Source: Acidimicrobiia bacterium
GTDB lineage: Bacteria > Actinomycetota > Acidimicrobiia > Acidimicrobiales > Poriferisodalaceae
Reading direction: 5' to 3'
Assembly: GCA_022821985.1 (NCBI GenBank)
Contig: JAJECP010000035.1
Coordinates: forward strand, 360,325-424,324
Length of the DNA stretch: 64,000 nucleotides
In this document: one piece after another, positions 29,709 through 38,394 of the stretch
How positions within the stretch are numbered: position 1 is the stretch's first letter
How the letters are laid out: every line of letters starts with the position of its first letter
Position numbers and translations under genes: made by a program
Notes under the pieces: generated by a model
What the model saw: only the letters and a program-made list of their open reading frames with translations
Told to the model about the DNA's origin: nothing
Databases searched by the model: none

Positions 29709-31073
29709 GTGCGGCATCGGCCTGATCGGCTCTTTCTGCTGACGGGAGGCGTGCAGGGCCTGGCCTTCTCGTGGGGCCTGCCGGCGATGGTGTGGTGGGT
29801 GGTCGATCTGCGGCTGTCCCCATTCCGGCTTGCGGTGCTGGGCACTGCGCTGGTGCTGTCGATTCTGGTCACCGAGACGCCGACCGGCGTGGTCGCCGAC
29901 CTGTACAGCCGCAAGTACTCGGTGGTGGCCGCGTACGTCGTGATGGGCTCGGCGATGGCGTTGACCCCGGTGACAGAGCTGTTCGGCGTGCTCGTCATCT
30001 GGCAGGTGCTGTGGGGCGTCGGCTGGACGCTGCAGAGCGGCGCTGCCACGGCGTGGATGACCGACGAGATTGCCCATCACGCATCGCATTCGCATCGCAG
30101 TGCCGCGGTGATGCCGGTCGAGCCTTCGACCGCGGGCGACGGCTCCGGTGCTGAAGCCGGCGGCGCGGCCGGCAGCGATCCCAGCCGTCAAGTGGACGGG
30201 CTCATCGTGCGCCATGCCGTCTTCCGGTCGGTGGGCGTCATGGTGGGCCTGGTCGCCGCCACCGCAATGGGTGCGTGGTCGGTTCGGGGGTCGATGGCCG
30301 TGATGGGCCTGCTTGCGATCGCGGCGGCCGGATACCTGGCCGTCACGATGCCCGAAGCCGGCTTCGAGTCACCCCGCCGCCGGGCCAGCGGCGCACCCCG
30401 GCCAGCGCGCACGAGCGCGTGGAAGGACGCGATCGCCCTCTGGAAGCGAGGCGCACGGCTCGTCCGCCGCAATCCATCCCTACTGGCGGTGACCCTCTCG
30501 GCCACAGTCGCCGCCGGAGCGTGGGAAGCCAACGATCGACTTTCGGTCTTGCGGCTGTTCGAACTCGGTCTCACCGAGCTGGACGGGCGGGAGGCCGTGC
30601 TCTTCTTCGGCGCAACGTGGTTCGTGATGTCCGCCCTGGCGATCCCGATGATGACGTGGCTGCGCCGTCACCTCGAGCGCTCCCAGGCTGACCAGCGAAG
30701 CGCTCGGCGGGATGCCTTCCTGCTGGCGCGATTCCTGACGGTCGCCGCAGCAGGCGCTCTGGCGTTGGCGTTGAGTCCCTGGTTCACGGTGGCGCTCATC
30801 GGCTGGGCGGTCCTCGACGTGGCGGGCGAGACGGCGTATTCGCTCACCGAAGCGATGGCGAATCGGCATGCCGACTCGTCAGTTCGCGCCACCGTGGTTT
30901 CGTTCGTCGGACAATCCCAAGCGGTGGGAGAAGTGTCAATCGGTCTGGCGCTGGGAACGGTGGCGCAGTTTGTCTCGGTGCCGTTCGCGCTCGCCATAGC
31001 CGCGGCGCTGTTCGCCGTCTCCGCGGCGCCCGCGGCAGTCGTCGGGTGGCGCACAGGCGGCGCCGTGCAGTGA
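29709..31073 (+). CDS. MFS transporter
   Basis: A membrane protein of about 454 residues with roughly twelve hydrophobic segments. First-half signature: TGVVADLYSRKYSVVAAYVVMG. The central loop (HSHRSAAVMPVEPSTAGDG through RQVDG) is long and hydrophilic. The second half contains LLARFLTVAAAGALALALSP and VVSFVGQSQAVGEVSIGLALG. GTG at 29709 (VRHRPDRLFLL) is preferred over a TTG at 29676, but neither has a strong ribosome site. Divergent from the LLM-tag operon. Possibly drug efflux. Confidence 0.83.
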   Translation: MRHRPDRLFLLTGGVQGLAFSWGLPAMVWWVVDLRLSPFRLAVLGTALVLSILVTETPTGVVADLYSRKYSVVAAYVVMGSAMALTPVTELFGVLVIWQVLWGVGWTLQSGAATAWMTDEIAHHASHSHRSAAVMPVEPSTAGDGSGAEAGGAAGSDPSRQVDGLIVRHAVFRSVGVMVGLVAATAMGAWSVRGSMAVMGLLAIAAAGYLAVTMPEAGFESPRRRASGAPRPARTSAWKDAIALWKRGARLVRRNPSLLAVTLSATVAAGAWEANDRLSVLRLFELGLTELDGREAVLFFGATWFVMSALAIPMMTWLRRHLERSQADQRSARRDAFLLARFLTVAAAGALALALSPWFTVALIGWAVLDVAGETAYSLTEAMANRHADSSVRATVVSFVGQSQAVGEVSIGLALGTVAQFVSVPFALAIAAALFAVSAAPAAVVGWRTGGAVQ

Positions 31074-31119
31074 TCCGCGGCGCCGGACTCAGCCGAGAAT
31101 CAGTATTCGCGGGGTTCTG

Positions 31120-31587
31120 TCAGCCGTCGGCCACCTCGGCCATGGCGGCCTCTGAGCGGCGGGCCATCTCTTCGGGATCAACGTCCTCGATATGGGTGGT
31201 GAGGTTCCAGCGGTGGCCCCACGGGTCCTCGATCATGCCCGAGCGGTCGCCGTAGAACTGATCCACGACGGGCCGCACCTCGGTGGCTCCCGCTGCGAGC
31301 GCCGCCGCGAACGTGGCGTCGACATCTTCCACGTACACGCTCATCTGCACCGGTGACCCGCCGTAGTGCTTGGGCGAATGGAACTCCATCTCGGGGAACT
31401 CGTCGGCCACCATGATGAGCGAATCGCCCAGTTCCAGCTCGGAATGGCCGATCCTGCCGCCCATGTCGATGCGCATCCGCTCGGTCATCCCGAGAATCTC
31501 GGTGTAGAACGCGATGGCGTCTGCCGCGCCGTCGATGCTCATCGAGGCCGAGATGCGCGGGTAGTCGTCGGGAATGGGATTCACCAT
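31120..31587 (-). CDS. VOC superfamily (glyoxalase/PhnB-like) protein
   Basis: A 155-residue protein of the vicinal oxygen chelate fold. ATG preceded by AGGAGCACATCGCG. Paired beta-alpha-beta modules are visible: PRISASMSIDGAADAIAFYTEILGM, RIGHSELELGDSLIMVADEFPE, then SVYVEDVDATFAAALAAGA and YGDRSGMIEDPWGHRWNLTTHIEDV, the last typical of PhnB-like members. Candidate metal ligands are the His in IGHSEL and Glu in MIEDPWGH. The reaction is unknown; PhnB-like proteins are often orphan. Confidence 0.88.
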   Translation of the reverse strand: MVNPIPDDYPRISASMSIDGAADAIAFYTEILGMTERMRIDMGGRIGHSELELGDSLIMVADEFPEMEFHSPKHYGGSPVQMSVYVEDVDATFAAALAAGATEVRPVVDQFYGDRSGMIEDPWGHRWNLTTHIEDVDPEEMARRSEAAMAEVADG

Positions 31588-31669
31588 CGCGATGTGCTCC
31601 TGAGTTGAGAATGCGCGTAGTCCGAGCGTTCGTCGGTGCGATCCGCCGTTCCGCGGGCGCAGCCAGAAG

Positions 31670-32188
31670 CTAGTGCGCCGCCAGCACCCTGACGGCCTGC
31701 TCTACCGCCGTTTCGGCTCGGGCTTCGAGCCCTGCTGCATCAGCGCTGGCGATGGGGTGCTCGATCACGGTGAACGGATGGTCGGGCACGCCCTGCACCC
31801 GGGCCATCAGCTCGGCGGCATCGATGAACGCGCTGGTCATCACGCTGATCGCGGGCACGCCGACCCGTTCGGCGGCGACGGCGTCGTGCAGACTGCACGA
31901 CGAGCAGCTGCCTCAATCGCCGACGCCGGCGAGCACCGCGTCCCAGCCCATCGCCTCGGCGAGCAACTCGTGCTGTGCGGGCGCGCTGTAGTTGGCCTTG
32001 ATCCGCCGGATCACCTTGGCAACGCCATGGCGATCACGCAGCAGGCGCTCGACATGGTCGAAGAACGGCTTGGTGTTCTCCTTGCCGTTGGAGATCACGC
32101 CGATCGTGGCGCCCTTCAGGGTGGTGAGACGCGCCGGGGCTGCGAACCCGGCGGGATCCTGCTCGTGTGTCGGGTCCAGCAGTTCCAC
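31670..32188 (-). CDS. UGSC-family selenoprotein (Sec encoded by in-frame TGA)
   Basis: A 172-residue protein if the TGA at 31915-31913 is read as selenocysteine (residue 92). The GTG at 32188 follows AAGGAGGACAGC. The N-terminal half (IGVISNGKENTKPFFDHVERLL) and C-terminal half (AISVMTSAFIDAAELMARVQGVPDHPF) belong to one continuous fold in the same frame. The TGA falls exactly at the U of the family motif: VGD-U-GSCSSCSLHDA. A hairpin placed as a bacterial SECIS follows it. UGSC-containing selenoproteins are a known but uncharacterised redox-like family. Standard gene callers will split or truncate this gene. The alternative, an inactivating stop, is unlikely given the hairpin and motif. Confidence 0.87.
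31882..31915 (-). promoter_or_regulatory. Bacterial SECIS element directing selenocysteine insertion
   Basis: Reading the coding strand, the TGA (31915-31913) is followed by 10 bases, a 9-bp perfect stem CGTCGTGCA / TGCACGACG and the triloop GTC. The loop begins 19 nt after the TGA, inside the usual bacterial spacing, and has the required early G. The GTGCAGTCTGCAC core resembles the apical part of the E. coli fdhF SECIS. Confidence 0.85.
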
Positions 32189-32307
32189 GCTGTCCTCCTT
32201 GGCGGTTCTCAGCGGCGTGACCATCGGCACGCTGGCGTGGGCGGGCAGAGGGTCAGCTACATGCTGCCACGAACGCTGCGCCGAGCCTCGGGCGTGCCAT
32301 TGATCGC

Positions 32308-33087
32308 TCAGCCGTTGATGCTGTCGAAGCCTGCATACAGAAACTCGAATAGCGCTCCGGCGGGGTCTGCCGCTGCGATGATCTCCGCATAGGGCAGCGA
32401 CGCCCCGCCGAAGACATCGTCGTTCCAGTACGGATCGCTGCGATCCACCTCGTCCCACGGCCCCACGTAGGCATACGGGAACGGGTGAGCAGCGTCGCCG
32501 GGTGACAGGCCGTAGGTGGCTCGCGTGCCGGCCTCGGCGACGCCGATGGCCGTTGCGATGTCGAAATGGCCGGGCCACAGCTGGATCTCGTCGGGTTCCG
32601 CTGCACCGGGCAGGTCGTGCAACTGTCCGAGCGCACGCTTGCCGAGCCGGAACCATGTCGCCAGATGCGCACCCATCTCGGCGCTCACTCGCAGCCGGCG
32701 TTCGACATCGCCGAGTTCTGGACTGTCGTGTTCGCGTGCCTCGGCGCCGGGCGACACCCCGACGAACTTCGCTGCGGCGGACAGCGTCGTGATGTGGACG
32801 CTGCGCAGAGTGCCGCCTTCGGTGGCACACAGCTCCTCGCCGTCGACCCACACTTGGCACTCCATCTCGCCAGCGCGGCCCATCGTCACCTCAAACACCG
32901 GCGTGCCGAAGCCCGCGTCCAGGCTGCGCAGCCCGAACCTGCCGGTCGCCACGCGGCGCGCCTCAGCCACCACCGAGTACACCAGCCGGTGATAGTCCTC
33001 GACCGACGCGAGGTATCCGTCAGGCAGCTCGGCCAGCAAGCCGCCACCGGTGGTCGCCTCGCCTCGCACGAGCGAATTGTCTTCCAT
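32308..33087 (-). CDS. Protein of unknown function
   Basis: A 259-residue soluble protein without signal peptide or membrane segments. It looks genuinely coding: balanced composition and patches such as PVFEVTMGRAGEMECQVWVDG, LWPGHFDIATAIGVAEAG, and PFPYAYVGPWDEVDRSDPYWN. A DPAGALFEFLYAGFDSI tail is also distinctive. I recall similar actinobacterial hypothetical proteins but no assigned function. It lies 119 bases upstream of the selenoprotein gene on the same strand, so co-transcription is possible but not shown. Confidence 0.78.
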   Translation of the reverse strand: MEDNSLVRGEATTGGGLLAELPDGYLASVEDYHRLVYSVVAEARRVATGRFGLRSLDAGFGTPVFEVTMGRAGEMECQVWVDGEELCATEGGTLRSVHITTLSAAAKFVGVSPGAEAREHDSPELGDVERRLRVSAEMGAHLATWFRLGKRALGQLHDLPGAAEPDEIQLWPGHFDIATAIGVAEAGTRATYGLSPGDAAHPFPYAYVGPWDEVDRSDPYWNDDVFGGASLPYAEIIAAADPAGALFEFLYAGFDSING

Positions 33088-33287
33088 CCGCCGAGTCTTG
33101 CGCGGCTCTCAGTTCATGTGGTCGCGACCTGGAAGCCCCTCTAGCGCGCCAGGCAAACCTCGCCGGGTCGTGCGCTGCCGGCAGTGCAGTTGCGAGTACC
33201 AGCGGTTGGGCGCGACACAGGGCCTCGGGGCGACGCGAGCGCGGCTCGAATACCGAGAGAGCGGTCGGCGTCAGGCGGCTGGTTGCG

Positions 33288-34352
33288 CTAGCTGATCTCG
33301 CAGTCCACGCAGGCGCCGACGGCCACCGTGGCCGCGTGACTGCGTGTGCCGAGCCACGGCGCAATGACTGCTGCAAAACCGCCCGCTGGCCCGCCTGCAG
33401 CAACGATCAGCAGGTCGTCGGGCGATTCCAATGCGGGGTACTGACGCTCGGCCCGGTCCTTGACGATTGCTCCCTTGCCGACGCTCGCCCAGTCGCCCCG
33501 CCGCACACGTGCCCGTTCGAACACGCAGTCGGCGATGTCGGCCTTCGACCAGCCGGCCGCATCGAAGTGCTGCCGCAGCTGCGGCGGCAGCACCACCACG
33601 TAGTTGCCCGGCCAGATGGAGTAGTTGAGCTGGCTTGCCCGGATCTCCGCGGCGAGCGTCTCGCACAGCTCGGTGGGGTCGGTCGTCCACTCGTTCATGA
33701 CCTGCCGGGGCGCCATCGAGGCCACCGCTGTCACCGATGACACATGGCCCCGCTCGGCGGGCGCGGTGCCGAGTCGCTGATCGCCGATCGAGATCCAGTC
33801 CGTCGCCTCCTCGTCCTCGGCGATGCAGTAGCCGAGCTTGCCGGGGTGGCCGAGCGTGGAGCGATCGATGCCGCCGGGCTTGACGTCGAGCACGTTGGCG
33901 AGCACCAGTCGTACCGCCCGTGCGATGACGGCGCGCGACCGGTCGGCGCCCCCGAGCACGCTGAAGGTGGCGTCCATGGCCAGCTCGTGCCGGATGGGGC
34001 CGTTCACGATCAGCAGCAGCGCGCAGCCGCCGGTGGATGCCGTGGGGCCGTGCAGGCCGAATTGGGGCTGCAGCAGCGCGGTGAGCGCGGTCACGACGAC
34101 CGGGAAGTGCGGCGGCAGGCACCCCGCCATGACGGCATTGACGGCCGCCTTCTCCGCGGTGATGGCGCGTGCCCGCACCGGTTCGATGCCGATGAGGTGA
34201 TCGGGCGGCAGCATCGCCCATTCGAGGCACGCGCCCACTGCGTCGTCGGTGGGCGGCACCACCGGCAGGCCGTCGGTCCACCCGCGGGCGTGGCAGGCCT
34301 CCTGGGCCTCGGCGAGATCGTCGACGCTGATGCGACTCGAAGTCAGCTGCAT
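33288..34352 (-). CDS. Uncharacterised protein of the type often found beside UGSC proteins
   Basis: A 354-residue soluble protein starting at ATG 34352, five bases after the stop of the AIM24 gene. It opens with WTDGLPVVPPTDDAVGACLEW, then EKAAVNAVMAGCLPPHFPVVV, PTASTGGCALLLIVNGPI, GYCIAEDEEATDWI, and a C-terminal DDLLIVAAGGPAGGFAAVI. The VVPPT and AGGPG-like blocks recur in bacterial proteins that I recall next to UGSC-family genes; this is from memory, not a search. The very C-terminus carries a CVDC pair, which could form a thiol or metal site. Function unknown. Confidence 0.8.
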   Translation of the reverse strand: MQLTSSRISVDDLAEAQEACHARGWTDGLPVVPPTDDAVGACLEWAMLPPDHLIGIEPVRARAITAEKAAVNAVMAGCLPPHFPVVVTALTALLQPQFGLHGPTASTGGCALLLIVNGPIRHELAMDATFSVLGGADRSRAVIARAVRLVLANVLDVKPGGIDRSTLGHPGKLGYCIAEDEEATDWISIGDQRLGTAPAERGHVSSVTAVASMAPRQVMNEWTTDPTELCETLAAEIRASQLNYSIWPGNYVVVLPPQLRQHFDAAGWSKADIADCVFERARVRRGDWASVGKGAIVKDRAERQYPALESPDDLLIVAAGGPAGGFAAVIAPWLGTRSHAATVAVGACVDCEIS

Positions 34353-34357
34353 GGTTG

Positions 34358-35134
34358 TCAGCTGCGTTCGAACATTCCCGAGAGCATGCCCCGCGAATCG
34401 TCTGCCTGCGGGCCCACTGCGTTGGCCAGCACCCGGGACGCGAGACGCGAGAACGGCAGCGACTGCAGCCAGACCCAGCCGGTGCCCGACACGGTGGCCA
34501 AGAACAGGCCCTCGCCGCCGAAGAACATCGACTTGAGGTTGCCCGCCCGCTCGATGGAGTACTGCAGCGACGGCTGCATGGCGACGAGACAGCCGGTGTC
34601 GAGTCGCACGGTCTGGTTGTTGAGCTGGATGGCCTGGATGGAACCGCCGGCATGCAGGAAGGCCATCCCGTCGCCCGAGATGCGCTGCAGGATGAAGCCC
34701 TCGCCGCCGAATATGCCGGTGCCGATGCCTCGTTGGAAGGCGATATCGAGCTTGGTGCCCATGGCTGCGCACAGGAACGCGTCGCGCTGGGCGATGATCT
34801 CGCCGCCGTACTGTGCCAAGTCGACCGGGATGATCTTGCCGGGATACCCCGCGGCGAACGCGGCCTTGGCCTTGCCGGGCGCACCGCTGTTGGTGAAGTG
34901 CGTCAGAAACAGGCCCTCGCCCGACAGCGCCCGCTTGCCGGCCGACTTGAGCTTGCCCCACAGGCCGGCGTCGGGCTCGGAGCCGTCGCCCATCACCGAT
35001 TCGAAGGTGATGCCGTCCTCCATGAACATCATCGTGCCGGCTTCGCCGACGACGACCTCGCCCGGGTCCAGCTCCACTTCGACGAACTGCATGTCGCCGC
35101 CGAAGATCTGGTAGTCGACTTCGTGGCTCTGCAT
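34358..35134 (-). CDS. AIM24 family protein
   Basis: A 258-residue protein of the AIM24/TIGR00266 family (YwlB/Aim24-like beta-roll). ATG at 35134 with GAGGAG upstream. Typical features: N-terminal [54 protein letters not shown], and repeated [16 protein letters not shown]. No signal peptide or membrane helix. Bacterial function is unknown; yeast Aim24 is mitochondrial. Tight spacing to the next gene indicates an operon leading toward the UGSC gene. Confidence 0.9.
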   Translation of the reverse strand: MQSHEVDYQIFGGDMQFVEVELDPGEVVVGEAGTMMFMEDGITFESVMGDGSEPDAGLWGKLKSAGKRALSGEGLFLTHFTNSGAPGKAKAAFAAGYPGKIIPVDLAQYGGEIIAQRDAFLCAAMGTKLDIAFQRGIGTGIFGGEGFILQRISGDGMAFLHAGGSIQAIQLNNQTVRLDTGCLVAMQPSLQYSIERAGNLKSMFFGGEGLFLATVSGTGWVWLQSLPFSRLASRVLANAVGPQADDSRGMLSGMFERS

Positions 35135-35337
35135 GGGCGGTGGCTCCTCGCCGTTTCGGCCGCATGCGGGTGCGCGCGGCTTTCCTCGTCCACGGTACCC
35201 CTCGGCATCGCATGGCCTGCGACGCGGACGACTCGGCGCTCGCCTCGGCCGAGATCCGCGGCGAGGCACCGATCGCATCGCCTTCGGGGCTGCGTTGGCG
35301 CCGGTCGATCACCGACGAGGCGCTGGCTGGGCTGTCT

Positions 35338-36486
35338 TCAGGCCGCGCTGGCTGCCAGGCGGTCGCCGCCGACGGGCAGCTTCGACAGGTCGATGTCGTA
35401 CAGCTCGGCCGAGTTGTTGCAGAGGATGTCCTGCTGCTGCTCGGGCGTCAGATTGGCCGAGTGCTCGTCGAGCAGCTCCTGACTCCACGGCCAGGTGCTG
35501 TCGGAGTGCGGGAAATCGTTGGCCCACAGCAGTCGCTTATGGTTGACGTCGTTCACCATCTTGAACGCAACCCAGTCGTCCTGGAACGTCGTGTAGATGT
35601 GCTCGCTGAAGTACTCGCTGGGCAGCTTGGACAGCTCCTGGCCGGGCGGCAGCCAGTACCGGTGGCGCTTGTAGGCATGGTCCATCCGGTACATGTAGTG
35701 CGGCACCCAGCCGGCGTCGGCCTCGACGCAGACCACCCGCAGCCCGGGATTGCGCTCGAAAACACCGCCGAACACCAGCGTGCCCATGATGTCCTGGTTC
35801 GCCCGGATGATGGTCATGAAGGCGTTCGCCTTCGGCCCGCGGGGCCGGCCTTGGCCGCGGCTGGTGAGGATGTGCCACGACACGGGCAGGTTGAGGTCGA
35901 CGGCGGCCTGCCAGAACGGGTCCCAGCGGGGGTCGTCGAAGTCGAACTCGGTGTGAGGGTTGCCCGACATCATCACGCCCCGCATGCCCGCCTCGGCCAT
36001 GGCCTCGATGTCGCTGATGGCCTCTTCCACCGAGCGGAGGGCCGTCTGGCCCACCGCCAGCAGCCGGTCGGTGTCCACCGAGCAGTAGTCGGCAATCCAC
36101 CGGTTGTAGGCGTCCATGGTCGCCTTCTTGTAGTCGGGATCGGAGTGATTGCACAGCACCATGCCCACCGACGGGTAGATCACTTCGGCTGAGACGCCGT
36201 CTCGGTCCTGGTCGGCGGTCCGCGTGGCCGGGTCGTAGCTGCTGATCGGCAGTTCCTCGTACGCCGCGCTGCGCTTGAGCTCCTCAGGCTTCTGTCCTGC
36301 GGCAGCGATGAGACCCATGTCGATCGTGCGCTTCATGCCGTCGATGACGTACACGTCGCCGCGCTCTTCGGTCCACTCGACCCGTGGCGCCACATCGCGC
36401 CACTTGGGGTCGATGTAGTCGACGTAGGTGTTGCGTGCCTCCGCAATGTGCGAGTCGGCCGAGATGATCGGATAGTCGACGTCCAC
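35338..36486 (-). CDS. Amidohydrolase family (amidohydrolase 2) protein
   Basis: A 382-residue TIM-barrel metal-dependent hydrolase or decarboxylase. The GTG at 36486 follows GGAGGGG; the longer frame lacks support. The N-terminus has ISADSHIAEARNTYVDYI (D-x-H metal site variant), followed by RDGVSAEVIYPSVGM, LPVSWHILTSRGQG (His ligand), GGVFERNPGLRVVCVEADAGWVPHYMYRMDHAYKRH and LLWANDFPHSDSTWP (Asp ligand near the end). This pattern is that of the ACMSD/2-pyrone-type amidohydrolases abundant in actinobacterial aromatic catabolism. Substrate unknown. Confidence 0.9.
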   Translation of the reverse strand: MDVDYPIISADSHIAEARNTYVDYIDPKWRDVAPRVEWTEERGDVYVIDGMKRTIDMGLIAAAGQKPEELKRSAAYEELPISSYDPATRTADQDRDGVSAEVIYPSVGMVLCNHSDPDYKKATMDAYNRWIADYCSVDTDRLLAVGQTALRSVEEAISDIEAMAEAGMRGVMMSGNPHTEFDFDDPRWDPFWQAAVDLNLPVSWHILTSRGQGRPRGPKANAFMTIIRANQDIMGTLVFGGVFERNPGLRVVCVEADAGWVPHYMYRMDHAYKRHRYWLPPGQELSKLPSEYFSEHIYTTFQDDWVAFKMVNDVNHKRLLWANDFPHSDSTWPWSQELLDEHSANLTPEQQQDILCNNSAELYDIDLSKLPVGGDRLAASAA

Positions 36487-36613
36487 GTTCCCCTCCAGGT
36501 CGGTCCCCGCAGCGGATCGTACTGTCCGGGCTCCAAGCACCGCCCGGTTCACACGGAGCACCGCCAGGATCACACGGTCGCCGCTGCCTCAGCCGCAAGC
36601 ACCGGGGCCTGGC

Positions 36614-37570
36614 TCACTGCGCGCGGCGCCGCATCCCCTCCTCGGCTTCGCGTACACCGCCGAAGAAGTCGTCGTTGTCGGGCGTGAGGCCCGTCCGGGC
36701 CCGCGTCCTCCGCCGCTCGCTGTATGCCCGGCTCACTGACGCGAACGCCTCGCCGACACCCTCCTCGGACGCCTCATAGTTCTGCACGCTGCGCTGATCG
36801 AGACCCAGGCGGGCGCCTTCCGCGTACGAGTCCTGATTGGCACCCATGAAAGCGAACGCCCAGCCTTCCTCTCGCCGCAGGGTGATGAGGTTGTGGATGT
36901 CGGCCAACGAATAGTCGGTGCTGGCGTTCTCGTATCCGTCAGTCACGATGACGACGGTCTGGTCTTCGGGTTTCTTGCCCGCCTTGCGCCGTTGTTTGAC
37001 CCGCCGGTCGGCGCATCCGATCAGCCGGGCTACAGCGTCGTACAGCGGCGTCAGCCCGCGCGGCTCGTACCCCTCAAGCGCATGTGGATCGACCTTGTGC
37101 ACTGAGACATCGTCGACGAGTACCTCGAACGGTTCGTCGGAGTCGAATTGGACGATCGTCATTCGGCACGCGCCGGACTCGGCCGTCTGCTCAGCGATCA
37201 GCCGGTTCGCTCCGTTGACGACGGCAGCTTCCAGACCCGACATGGAACCGGACCGGTCGAGCAGCATCCACACCTTCGACCGGCCAGATGACGACCCTTG
37301 GCCGCTCCCCTTGCGACTCTGCTCGTGGCTCGTCTTGCCACCCTGGGCCTTCTTGGGGCTCTTCGCATGCTGCGCGCCTGCCGCCGAGGCTGCATCGCCG
37401 CCACGCTCCCACGGTGCTGTGCCACTTCGCCTGAGCTGCCCATTCGATGTCCCATTGGATGTCTTTGATCCCACTGTTTTCCCTTTCTGCGGACCCCGAC
37501 CCACCCGAAGCAATTGCCGGATGCGCCGGTTGCGGAGCCGCTCATCGGCCACCGCCTCACTGATGTCCAA
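36614..37570 (-). CDS. VWA (von Willebrand factor A) domain protein
   Basis: A 318-residue protein. The first 100 residues are basic and Gly/Ser/Lys-rich (disordered). The VWA domain follows with a complete MIDAS: DRSGSMS (DxSxS), the Thr in GLTPLYDAVARLIG, and the Asp in VIVTDGYENAS. After it come GWAFAFMGANQDSYAEG and a charged C-terminus (TPDNDDFFGG). No signal peptide, so cytosolic. Probably mediates metal-dependent protein interaction. Ends near the amidohydrolase gene start on the same strand. Role unknown. Confidence 0.87.
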   Translation of the reverse strand: MDISEAVADERLRNRRIRQLLRVGRGPQKGKTVGSKTSNGTSNGQLRRSGTAPWERGGDAASAAGAQHAKSPKKAQGGKTSHEQSRKGSGQGSSSGRSKVWMLLDRSGSMSGLEAAVVNGANRLIAEQTAESGACRMTIVQFDSDEPFEVLVDDVSVHKVDPHALEGYEPRGLTPLYDAVARLIGCADRRVKQRRKAGKKPEDQTVVIVTDGYENASTDYSLADIHNLITLRREEGWAFAFMGANQDSYAEGARLGLDQRSVQNYEASEEGVGEAFASVSRAYSERRRTRARTGLTPDNDDFFGGVREAEEGMRRRAQ

Positions 37571-37799
37571 GGTAAGGAGGGGGTGTCACATCAACGGGTC
37601 CGGTGGCCCGGACCGAGACATGACGGTGACGGAACGGATGAATGCTTCGACGGCAACCTTCGGGACCGGTTGCAAGCGGCCACCCAGGCATCGCCGTCTG
37701 CTTCGGCACAGCACAAGGGTCGAGCCTCTTCCTCATCGAGATAGCCTTGGGGTGCGTTCAGGTGACGCTGCGGACAGAGCCGTCGTGAGAGGCGATCAG

Positions 37800-37988
37800 A
37801 TGAGCAGCACAGGTTCCGCGAAAGCCAGCCAAGACACCGTGCAGGACTCACCGACTCTCGCTGAACTCGATGCGAGCGTCGGCCTCTACGACTCGGGGCC
37901 CGATGACGCTGTCGCTGCGCACTACCGCAGCGACGGCGAATTGCTCGCAGCGATGCAGCGCCGTCGCGCTGAACTGTCCGCCGACTGA
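37800..37988 (+). CDS. Small acidic protein, possible antitoxin of a two-gene module
   Basis: A 62-residue acidic protein (ATG at 37800 preceded by GAGAGGCGATCAG). It contains SPTLAELDASVGLYDSGPDDAVAAHYRSDGELLAAM and no DNA-binding motif I can recognise. It lies 15 bases upstream of a 100-residue basic ORF, the usual layout of a toxin-antitoxin pair. Coding status is supported by position and composition only. Confidence 0.5.
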   Translation: MSSTGSAKASQDTVQDSPTLAELDASVGLYDSGPDDAVAAHYRSDGELLAAMQRRRAELSAD

Positions 37989-38003
37989 GCACAGTTCACG
38001 GGC

Positions 38004-38306
38004 GTGCCCACGCACGATGAGACAGCCGCGTTCTGGCGTGACTTCAGACTGCTGACACTCGCAGACCAAGTCCGCTTCGACGCGAAGCGGCGGGAGTTCA
38101 TTCTTGATCTCTTGGCGATGGAGCGCGACGCGACGCACAGGTTTCGGCCGGGCCTGCGGGTCAAGGCGGTCCGGGGTGCACGCGGGCTGTTCGAGATGAC
38201 GTGGGCGCCGGATGGACGCGCCCTGTTCTCGATGGGGCACCCGGTCGTTGAGGGCAAGCGCCACATCATCTGGCATCGGGTAGGCGATCACGGAATCCTG
38301 CCCTGA
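38004..38306 (+). CDS. Small basic protein, RelE/HigB-like toxin candidate
   Basis: A 100-residue protein from a GTG at 38004. N-terminus FWRDFRLLTLADQVRFDAKRR, then FRPGLRVKAVRGARGLFEMTWAPDGRALFSMG and a C-terminal HIIWHRVGDHGIL. The FEMTWAPDGRA...IIWHRVGDH pattern matches small actinobacterial proteins with the RelE-like strand order (beta strands around a W-R-x-I/V-G-x-H). Ribonuclease activity is inferred, not shown. Paired with the ORF just upstream. The antisense frame over this region is not favoured. Confidence 0.6.
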   Translation: MPTHDETAAFWRDFRLLTLADQVRFDAKRREFILDLLAMERDATHRFRPGLRVKAVRGARGLFEMTWAPDGRALFSMGHPVVEGKRHIIWHRVGDHGILP

Positions 38307-38351
38307 GATCAGCCGAAGTCTCCATGCCAAGGGGCCCGTCGGATCGCCGTG

Positions 38352-38390
38352 TTGGCACCTAGGTACCTATTGGACTATAGTTATACCTAT
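38352..38390 (+). promoter_or_regulatory. Promoter and candidate operator of the vapBC-like operon
   Basis: TTGGCA (38352-38357), an 18-base spacer and TATAGT (38376-38381) fit a sigma-70-type promoter. TACCTAT occurs twice (38364-38370 and 38384-38390), spaced 20 bases, two helical turns apart and bracketing the -10. That suits autoregulation by a ribbon-helix-helix VapB. The predicted leader is very short. Confidence 0.5.
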
Positions 38391-38394
38391 CGTA

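Noticed and set aside
31670..32188. Gene inactivated by a premature TGA stop
   Set aside because: The TGA sits at the U of the UGSC motif, the frame continues with family sequence to the end, and a SECIS-like hairpin follows at the correct distance.
33271..34884. Alternative minus frame across the VVPPT and AIM24 genes
   Set aside because: Arg/Ser/Pro-rich with no family features, while the other frame gives two recognisable proteins.
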